From NCBI GenBank assembly GCA_902779075.1, contig CACZAK010000049.1, positions 1-37,220 on the forward strand: DNA of 37,220 nt. Direction: 5' to 3'. The DNA comes from an uncultured bacterium (GTDB lineage: Bacteria; Verrucomicrobiota; Kiritimatiellia; RFP12; UBA1067). Made by a program: the position numbers and the translations under genes. Shown one piece after another: positions 32,401 to 37,220 of the stretch. The notes beneath the pieces were generated by a model, which was not told where the DNA came from, ran no database searches, and worked only from the letters and a program-made list of their open reading frames with translations. Each line of letters opens with the position of its first letter. Position 1 is the first letter of the stretch.

Positions 32401-33312
32401 TGGAGTGATGCGGCATACGAACTCGGTGTAATGTATGAAAAAGGGATTGGCATACACAAGAATCTTGCCGAAGCTATAGACTGGTATCGCAAGGCAGCAG
32501 CGAGCGGGCAAGAAAAAGCAACGTCAATATTGGAGAAGATGAAGGAGGATGCTTATGGTACGAATGGTGCCACAAACGCCGTTGTTCAACATTACGAAGA
32601 TACGCTTGTGTTGCCAGGGGGGCAGAAAATAGAGATGATATATTGCCAGCCAGGGGAATTTCTTATGGGAAGTCCTTTGATTGAAGAGTTACGTGCGCTA
32701 AACGAAATGCAACACAAAGTTGAAATCACAAATGGGTTCTGGCTCGGAAAATATCCCATTACGCAAGAACAGTGGGAATGTGTAATGGGTAGTAATCCAT
32801 CCCACCCGAAGGGGGAAAATTGTCCAGTCCACTACATCTCATGGTACGACTGTCAGGAATTTATTAAACGGTTAAATCATATCATAGGATGCCAGTCACG
32901 ACTGCCGACTGAAGCGGAATGGGAATATGCCTGTAGGGCGGGCACAAGGACAATGTTCTACTGGGGTAACGTCTTCGATGGTAGCCAAGCGAGTTGTAGA
33001 GGATTGTATGGTTCCTCCAAGCGGGTTTGTGGCTGTCCGACAGCCCCAACTCCAGTAGATCGGTATGCACCCAATGCATGGGGCTTCTATGATATGTCTG
33101 GTAATATGGGTGAGTGGTGCGAAGACTGGTATTCTGAAAACAAAAAAGACGCGACATATTCGCTAGGTCCAAGTCAGGGTGCCTCGAAAGTATTTCGAGG
33201 AGGTTGTATCGTGTATGAAGCAGCGAGATGTCGGTCGGCAAGCCGTGATAGCCTTCCGCCAGACGTCAGAGATTTTGCGATAGGGTTTCGCCTGTGTTGC
33301 TCGGCGGAGTAA
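29425..33312 (+). CDS. Ser/Thr kinase - Sel1 repeat (about 19) - FGE-fold fusion protein
   Basis: 1295 aa, apparently intact. Leader MTYETINDAVTRAGG, then a kinase (about 24-275): GQGGMGSVWLAE (31-42), Lys54, HRDVKPANVM (146-155), DFGIAREM (166-173), GTLLYMSPEQL. About 19 Sel1/TPR-like repeats follow (about 318-1045; consensus AxAQYxLGxMYxxGxGVxQDYxEAxKWYRKAAExG), a solenoid for protein contacts. Residues 1058-1295 are an FGE/C-type-lectin-fold domain (MIYCQPGEFLMGS, GKYPITQEQWECVMGSNPSHP, RLPTEAEWEYACRAGT, YDMSGNMGEWCEDWY, VFRGG, GFRLCC). No TM separates them, so all are cytoplasmic. The kinase part is about 60-75% GC and the repeats about 37-47%, suggesting a composite origin. It is probably a signalling or conflict-system sensor; its substrate is unknown. 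Confidence 0.9.
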   Translation: MTYETINDAVTRAGGAGALLANRYRIVRQLGQGGMGSVWLAEDTQLDNKPFAIKMLPSILVSNKRAYRQLKDEALVAMQLVHPNIVQIRAFEENSGNPFLVMDYVDGQTLDDYIADKGTLTEDETMRLLKPVAAALDYAHGEGVVHRDVKPANVMIRKDGRPFVLDFGIAREMQETMTRVTGKFSSGTLLYMSPEQLNGEPPAAAQDVYSFAAMVYECLKGEPPFIRGQIEYQILNNPPPPLPQGIVSWLSEITMRGLAKKANERPATCCEILGDVLTGGMIVADNLRLQTQIAIKAFQEDDYEKVFAAAQKADTNNAEIQFIIGWCYQFGDGVEVDYNLAMQWYHKAAVQGHLEALLGIGQLYIEKIGDPYSEWQENEYEEFKVAFDMALNCVDARVKHVFADLYVCCNYGGGRGYGLEEQIKIDEVTSLELIKESANGGYAEAQYQLGRRYEEGHGISQDYCEAVKWYRKAAERGTQDQYAGAQEKLGEMYKKGLGVVKNYDEAIKWYRKAVESSDTSRNVYNLARMYDIAKKYSDAVTWYRKAAERGHCEAQCRLGDLCRTGCGTDRDGKEAVKWYRKAAEQDNARAQYLLALSLMVFNRLTWSGETMEWLRKSAENGYGDAQHQLASIYAKGDEEASVAMDATESARWYKLAEQSYRKASESGNISAQYNLGVMYYEGEGVVQDFKEAFKWLSKAATRGSIGSQYYLGNCFARGQGVSQNFEEAVRWYRKAAERGGAKAQCALGAMYKKGHGVAQDYKEALEWFLKAAEQFNDEACYELGCMYKEGVGVEQDYMKAVKWYQKASSHNGAEYNLGLMYENGYGVKVDYNEARKYYTFAALRGNLDAQYKVGIMHFCGKGVKRDQSEALDWMRKAAEQGHVKAQQCLGEWYANWCDMETINVPRDYVESFKWHKKAAEQGDELSQYRLGEMYYKGLGVAQNYAEALKVFRKFADRRSDAKFYIGMMYRNGEGVEQNYGEAIKWLQKAAPLWSDAAYELGVMYEKGIGIHKNLAEAIDWYRKAAASGQEKATSILEKMKEDAYGTNGATNAVVQHYEDTLVLPGGQKIEMIYCQPGEFLMGSPLIEELRALNEMQHKVEITNGFWLGKYPITQEQWECVMGSNPSHPKGENCPVHYISWYDCQEFIKRLNHIIGCQSRLPTEAEWEYACRAGTRTMFYWGNVFDGSQASCRGLYGSSKRVCGCPTAPTPVDRYAPNAWGFYDMSGNMGEWCEDWYSENKKDATYSLGPSQGASKVFRGGCIVYEAARCRSASRDSLPPDVRDFAIGFRLCCSAE

Positions 33313-33335
33313 TTACCTTTAAAGGGAGAATTAAG

Positions 33336-33467
33336 ATGACCTACGACACCATGAACAACGACGCTACGCTGACGGGGGGCGAGAATTCGCTCCTCGCCGG
33401 CCGGTATCAGGTTGTCCGCCAGCTTGGAACTGACGGAGCGTGTCCGTCTATCGGAGATTTGCAATGA
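33336..33467 (+). pseudogene. Kinase leader remnant (43 codons), coupled to next gene
   Basis: GGGAG precedes ATG 33336. The product MTYDTMNNDATLTGG plus ENSLLAGRYQVVRQLG matches the first 31 residues of the kinase at 29425, including the start of strand 1 of the kinase fold, and then diverges at the glycine loop (GTDGACPSIGDLQ). Its TGA overlaps the ATG of the zinc-ribbon gene (ATGA at 33464). The kinase body is gone and the leader now precedes a different gene. Confidence 0.75.
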
Positions 33468-34633
33468 GCGGGTTAATACAGATTAGCTGCCCAGACTGCA
33501 GGGGATTGATTGATGTCCAACGTGATTGGGATGGTTGCGATGGGGAATGTCCCCATTGTCATAACGTTTTTAGAATATGCATTCCGAAGGTAACGGAGGA
33601 TTCACAAGTTGCGGATCTTTTGTCTCGTGTTGCAACAATATCCGACTCGGAATTACTGTGGGTCGTTGATTACTTTACGAAAGTCCTAAATGGCAAAAAA
33701 TCATCCGACTATTCTTCGATGGAGTCGCGTGTGAGGCGAGTCCTGAATGAAGTCCAACGCCGCCAGAAGCGGGCGAAAGAAAACGCCGATGCGGAAAAGA
33801 AACGAGCGCTTCCTTTCCCTTTGAGCCTCTTCGCATTCCTGATTTGTAAATACCGCAAGCCGACACAACAAGAACAGCTTTTGTCAAATCTGGAATTACA
33901 AACGTATGGAATCATGGGGGAAGTGGACAGGCTGCTCAAAGATGAAGAAATGGAGAAACACAGAAACGAAGTCCGTGACTATGCTGCACTTGTACATAGA
34001 CTTCATGCAATACCGCCGGTAAACTATCCGCACATGAACTACCAGCAAAATGAACACCCATGTCTGGTCATGAAAGACGTCGATGGCGTTTCCTGTTCCA
34101 AGGTCGGCGAGGCTTATTATGGGGGAACGCTTGTGGTGACAAACAAGCGGGTCTTTTTCATATCCCCGACACACCAGCAGGTCTATCGGCTCCAGAACCT
34201 TATCGAGTATTTCTCCGATTGGGACTATTACAATGGAACCATAAAACTGTCCAGCTCGGAACGGAGGAGCGAGCAGTATCAGATGCCCGGTGTTTGGAAG
34301 GCTGCATTTGTGATTTCGTTTTTCTGCGACCCCATGTTCAGGCAGTCGATCCTTCAAGGGTCTGAGGGGCAAGCCAAGGCTACGGTTTTGTCAAAGATTG
34401 AGGCGTCTATCACGAGGGGACCGTCCTGTTCAGGGAACACTCTGGAGATGAAGACGGACGGACGGCGTCGGTCAAACGACAGCTACGACCCATTTAAGAA
34501 CCGTGTCGATGTGTCCGAGAAAGGCCTTGTGGGCGGCATGATTGCATCTTTTGTGGCCGGTGTGCAAGGCAAAGGAATCATCACGGCCTGTGACAAGCGG
34601 ATATGGCATAAGTCCAAAGGAAGACGCTATTAA
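33464..34633 (+). CDS. Zinc-ribbon protein with PH-like domain, unknown function
   Basis: 389 aa from ATG 33464; a GTG eight codons earlier (33440) is less likely because of the ATGA coupling. The N-terminus has a zinc ribbon (SCPDC at about 8-12 and CPHC at about 28-31). A charged helical segment follows (VRRVLNEVQRRQKRAKENAD). Around residues 205-265 (YYGGTLVVTNKRVFFISPT, then the QVYRLQNLIEYFSDW segment) it resembles bacterial PH-like/GRAM domains. The C-terminus has a hydrophobic Gly-rich segment (GLVGGMIASFVAGVQGKG) and a basic end. No enzyme motif is visible. It is expressed, if at all, behind the kinase leader remnant, and it is AT-richer than the core genes. Confidence 0.75.
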   Translation: MSGLIQISCPDCRGLIDVQRDWDGCDGECPHCHNVFRICIPKVTEDSQVADLLSRVATISDSELLWVVDYFTKVLNGKKSSDYSSMESRVRRVLNEVQRRQKRAKENADAEKKRALPFPLSLFAFLICKYRKPTQQEQLLSNLELQTYGIMGEVDRLLKDEEMEKHRNEVRDYAALVHRLHAIPPVNYPHMNYQQNEHPCLVMKDVDGVSCSKVGEAYYGGTLVVTNKRVFFISPTHQQVYRLQNLIEYFSDWDYYNGTIKLSSSERRSEQYQMPGVWKAAFVISFFCDPMFRQSILQGSEGQAKATVLSKIEASITRGPSCSGNTLEMKTDGRRRSNDSYDPFKNRVDVSEKGLVGGMIASFVAGVQGKGIITACDKRIWHKSKGRRY

Positions 34634-34648
34634 AGCTGAGAACTTGAC

Positions 34649-34977
34649 ATGACTAACCAGACCATGAACAACGACTTGGCGCTGACGGGGGGGCGAGAAC
34701 CCGTCAATTAGGGCGGCGGGATGAAGATTGTCACGGTATTTCGCAAGACTACGGTGAAGCAGTAAAATGGTATCGAAAGGTGGCCGAACAAGGCAATGAA
34801 GACGCGCAGTATGCTCTCGGTATGTTATATGAAAACGGACAAGGTTCCGAAAAGGACGTGGCTAGTGCCATAGAGTGGTATCGAAAAGCGTCTGAACGTG
34901 GACACACGGAGGCCGTGAAAAGCCTTGATGAACTGACAGGAGAAGGGCAGTCCAGAAATAGGAGAAAAATCACATGA
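34649..34977 (+). pseudogene. Kinase leader joined to Sel1 stub (deleted kinase-Sel1 paralogue)
   Basis: ATG 34649 opens MTNQTMNNDLALTGGREPVN (stop 34709-34711), another copy of the kinase leader with a GGGGGGG run where the 33336 copy has six Gs. At 34705 it runs directly into Sel1-coding DNA, 82 of 89 bases identical to 30766-30854 in the intact kinase gene, in another frame. Two Sel1 repeats can be read (HGISQDYGEAVKWYRK, then AQYALGMLYENGQGSEKDVASAIEWYRKA), with a possible GTG start at 34780, ending TGA 34975-34977 overlapping the next ATG (34974). The kinase domain and most repeats have been deleted. Confidence 0.75.
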
Positions 34978-36446
34978 AGTTCAGAAAACATTACCTGCAA
35001 GACTATCTTAAGCTTGAAGGAGCTAAGGTAAAGACATTTTTCGACAACCCTAACAATCTCATTACTGGCGATGGGATGTCAAAAGAGTTATCGTATTTCC
35101 TTGACGAGATTCTGATGGTCAAAGACTATGTTGCGGCTTATGAAGAAAGTAGTGATGCCTGGACGATTGAATTCTCTACACCGCAGTACAACAGTTTTGA
35201 GGAATTCGCCAACGACATAGGAGGGCTCTGTTTCATATCCGACATGGAGGCCAAGTGTTGCCTTCGCTCAATACCGCGCTTGTCAATTGGTCTATTTAAG
35301 GTTTACCCAGAATATGCGTTTCCGTATCTGTTGCCGCAGCACTTTTATATGCTTCAGGCAATATGCAGGGAGTTTGACATTGACTTGCCTAATATCCCTA
35401 GCGACAATGTTGCCAGATTCGGCTACTACTTGGACATTTGCCGTGCAATGTATGATTTTAGAGTGAGAAATGGACTCTCGCCATCTGAAATGTGTGCCTT
35501 TATTTATGGATTCGCACTTCGTGATGTAAGGCAAATGCTGGCGGATTGCGACAAAACGCCATCGCGGATTTTTATGGTTTACGCCAGCCCTACTGATCAG
35601 GAAAAAGTGTTGTCAGGAGAGTTGAAATCTGATGCAATATGTATTTGGCAAGGGCGAGAAAACATGCGGATTGGCGATCTTGTGCTGATGTACGAGAGAG
35701 CGCCTAGCAGCGGTTTTGCTAGTGTATGGAAAGCTGTTTCGCCGGGGTTCGACGATCCGTTTGACCTATATCCTGGTAAAGTTTTTCTCGGTAATCCGGT
35801 GAAATTCCCGCATGTCAGCTTCAACAAACTTGCTGACGATCCTGTATGGGGTGGCAAGTCTGAAGTCAAAGCAAACATGCAAGGGGGAAGTGGTCGTGTT
35901 TGCTCAGTCAAGGAATATGAAGCGCTAAAGGCTTTGATCCATAAAGAAGATTCGTCATTTGATTTAGATAAGTTGCCCAAGCCGCCAACAGAGGCAGTCT
36001 TTGATTTTGGCGCATTGGAGGTAGAGCACGACGTAGAGGTGAAACTCCTTGAACCATTACTTGTCAACCTTGGTTTCAAGGTTGGCGACTGGGTTTGCCA
36101 ATACTCGGTGCGAATCGGACGGGACAATGCCTCTCGTCCCGATTATGTGATTGGCCTCAAGGAGTCTGTAAGAGGACATGCCACGGCGGACTTAGTGTTT
36201 GAAGCGAAACACACAATTCCCAACAAGAGGCAGAGGGAAAAAGACTACGGACAGGCTTTGGCATACGCGGGAATACTCTCGGCGCGAATTGCGACATTGG
36301 TATCCAAGGAAGGCATCTGGATTTACAAGCGAGAAGACAATTTCGATTTCGACAAAGGCGAGGAATATTCATGGGCGGAACTGGAGAAGCCCGATGTAAT
36401 TGCAAAACTCGGCTGCATGTACAGACCGAACATGCTTGCTGAATAG
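34974..36446 (+). CDS. EVE-like domain plus PD-(D/E)xK nuclease-like protein
   Basis: 490 aa; AGGAG upstream and an ATGA overlap with the Sel1 stub. Residues 1-190 are an unfamiliar helical domain. Residues about 197-320 look like an EVE/PUA-type domain (RIFMVYASPTDQEKVLSG, then IWQGRENMRIGDLVLMYERAP and ASVWKAVSPGFDD). EVE domains recognise modified bases in DNA or RNA. Residues about 350-470 fit the nuclease fold seen at the N-terminus of HsdR: LLEPLLVNLGF, then RPDYVIG (Pro389-Asp390), LVFEAKH (Glu410-x-Lys412), and YGQALAYAG with the usual Gln. Modification reader plus nuclease suggests a type IV-like restriction or other defence function, but this is inferred. No helicase or methylase is adjacent. 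Confidence 0.75.
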   Translation: MKFRKHYLQDYLKLEGAKVKTFFDNPNNLITGDGMSKELSYFLDEILMVKDYVAAYEESSDAWTIEFSTPQYNSFEEFANDIGGLCFISDMEAKCCLRSIPRLSIGLFKVYPEYAFPYLLPQHFYMLQAICREFDIDLPNIPSDNVARFGYYLDICRAMYDFRVRNGLSPSEMCAFIYGFALRDVRQMLADCDKTPSRIFMVYASPTDQEKVLSGELKSDAICIWQGRENMRIGDLVLMYERAPSSGFASVWKAVSPGFDDPFDLYPGKVFLGNPVKFPHVSFNKLADDPVWGGKSEVKANMQGGSGRVCSVKEYEALKALIHKEDSSFDLDKLPKPPTEAVFDFGALEVEHDVEVKLLEPLLVNLGFKVGDWVCQYSVRIGRDNASRPDYVIGLKESVRGHATADLVFEAKHTIPNKRQREKDYGQALAYAGILSARIATLVSKEGIWIYKREDNFDFDKGEEYSWAELEKPDVIAKLGCMYRPNMLAE

Positions 36447-36460
36447 AAGGGAGTCATATA

Positions 36461-37201
36461 ATGTCATTACGAATTGCAAGAGAAGAGTATTATTTGCCGC
36501 TGCCAATGGATAGCGAGCAGATATGGATGCTGAGGGGGTCAACCGAGTGTTTTATGCCACTCGAAGAGACATACACACCGAAATGGGTGTTGCGTGAATT
36601 GGCCGAACTTGGAAGTAGAGGGGTTGCCCCCGGATTAATCATTGAGGACAACAGCATATATTTGCAAAACGCAGAAGAAAAGGAAACGGAACATCGTGTG
36701 GTTTACAGCGTCAGATGCGGGATTGCCAAGAAGGATGGTGTATCGTGCCTCCGTTTAAGTCACATTGAGCCTGTACGTTTTGGCCTTTATTGGATTGAAG
36801 GCAAATACTGCCAGCGGGAAGGCGGAGTTGGTGAAGGGATGAATAAGCCTACCGCTGGACAGATGGCAGCTGTCGCCAGCGTCGCTCAAACCTTGCTTTC
36901 GCAGTACAAAATTCCATCTGCGGACATATCTCATGCCAATCCGTTCTTATTCGCGTTCATAATACATGCCTCATTCGGCGAGACTGTTGTTAAGGCTTTT
37001 GCAAATGATTTGTTTCATGCCTTGAACATACTTCCACGAGAGGAGGTAATGAACATTGCGGAAGCGACCCATTATTGTGCGTTGGATCTTGACAAGACCA
37101 AAGGCGTTTACCTTGTCATATTTAGTGTCTGCCCATCAAAGGCTTGTTTTGGGCGCGGGCGCGGACTTTCGCAGCGCGCCCGCCGCCCTGCGGCGGCCTG
37201 A
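36461..37201 (+). CDS. Protein of unknown function with a repeat-derived C-terminus
   Basis: 246 aa; AAGGGAG upstream of ATG 36461, 14 bases after the nuclease-like gene, so probably cotranscribed. I do not recognise the family. No signal peptide, TM or nucleotide-binding motif is visible; the middle has a conserved-looking CLRLSHIEPVRFGLYWIEGK. The last residues (CFGRGRGLSQRARRPAAA) are encoded by a GC-rich palindromic element at 37151-37205 in an otherwise AT-richer gene, so the original C-terminus was probably replaced or truncated by that element. Confidence 0.6.
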   Translation: MSLRIAREEYYLPLPMDSEQIWMLRGSTECFMPLEETYTPKWVLRELAELGSRGVAPGLIIEDNSIYLQNAEEKETEHRVVYSVRCGIAKKDGVSCLRLSHIEPVRFGLYWIEGKYCQREGGVGEGMNKPTAGQMAAVASVAQTLLSQYKIPSADISHANPFLFAFIIHASFGETVVKAFANDLFHALNILPREEVMNIAEATHYCALDLDKTKGVYLVIFSVCPSKACFGRGRGLSQRARRPAAA

Positions 37202-37205
37202 AAGT
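37151..37205. repeat. GC-rich palindromic element at the end of the last gene
   Basis: GGGCGCG (37151-37157)/CGCGCCC (37175-37181) and GCCGCC (37182-37187)/GGCGGC (37192-37197) form two hairpins, and ACTTTC (37165-37170)/GAAAGT (37200-37205) encloses the second. It provides the stop codon of the last gene. Confidence 0.6.
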
Positions 37206-37220
37206 GCGGGGCTGGCGGCT

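Noticed and set aside
30700..32520. DNA-level tandem repeat array
   Set aside because: The Sel1 units are repeated at protein level but have diverged in DNA, so they are described as domains of the kinase fusion.

Overview
The window looks like a chromosomal segment of a high-GC Gram-negative PVC-group bacterium. My best guess is a gut-type Kiritimatiellota/Verrucomicrobiota relative. This is an inference from gene content: an LL-diaminopimelate aminotransferase lysine route, an McsA-McsB-ClpC operon in a genome that also exports lipoproteins, several exported GH38/GH2 glycosidases, and an abundance of Ser/Thr kinases joined to Sel1 repeats and formylglycine-generating-enzyme (FGE)-fold domains. 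No rRNA or tRNA gene, and no CRISPR array, was found.

Layout. 1-1.3 kb: 3' end of carB (+) with an intrinsic terminator. 1.5-6.3 kb: a 1576-residue protein of unknown function followed by a 21-codon ORF with a strong RBS. 6.3-13.4 kb: an exported carbohydrate operon (+) of two GH38/DUF5054-like enzymes, the second split by a one-base frameshift, and an exported endonuclease/exonuclease/phosphatase-fold enzyme. 13.3-18.6 kb: a minus-strand operon rodZ-like, mcsA, mcsB-like and clpC. Here clpC carries an internal out-of-frame deletion and the McsB homologue lacks the catalytic N-terminal motifs. 18.9-22.4 kb: an SMP-30-like lipoprotein and an exported GH2 glycosidase (+). 22.4-25.5 kb: dapL (-) divergent from an RpiB-GlyA fusion (+).

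25.5-37.2 kb is an accessory region. It contains a decayed kinase/FGE remnant, a second kinase-TM-FGE gene broken twice, a DUF4143-type AAA ATPase behind three AAACATTG sites spaced exactly 33 bp apart, a 19-bp perfect hairpin, and an intact 1295-residue kinase-Sel1(x19)-FGE protein. After these come two further copies of the kinase 5' leader, each now attached to something else: a zinc-ribbon protein, and a Sel1 stub overlapping an EVE + PD-(D/E)xK nuclease-like gene. The last gene is of unknown function and ends inside a palindromic repeat. Base composition falls from about 60-75% GC in core genes and kinase domains to about 37-50% in the Sel1 and cargo genes.

Regulation. Most promoters that can be read follow one pattern: TTGYGC or a close variant, exactly 17 bp, then TATAMT. 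Examples lie at 18764-18792, 18701-18729 (-), 23719-23747, 27807-27835 and 29203-29231. Several overlap short inverted repeats that could be operators.

The most unusual signals are the repeated re-use of the kinase leader upstream of unrelated cargo, the phased 33-bp sites, palindromic elements and 9-nt micro-repeats inserted in frame inside genes, the damaged arginine-kinase/ClpC operon, and the RpiB-GlyA fusion.
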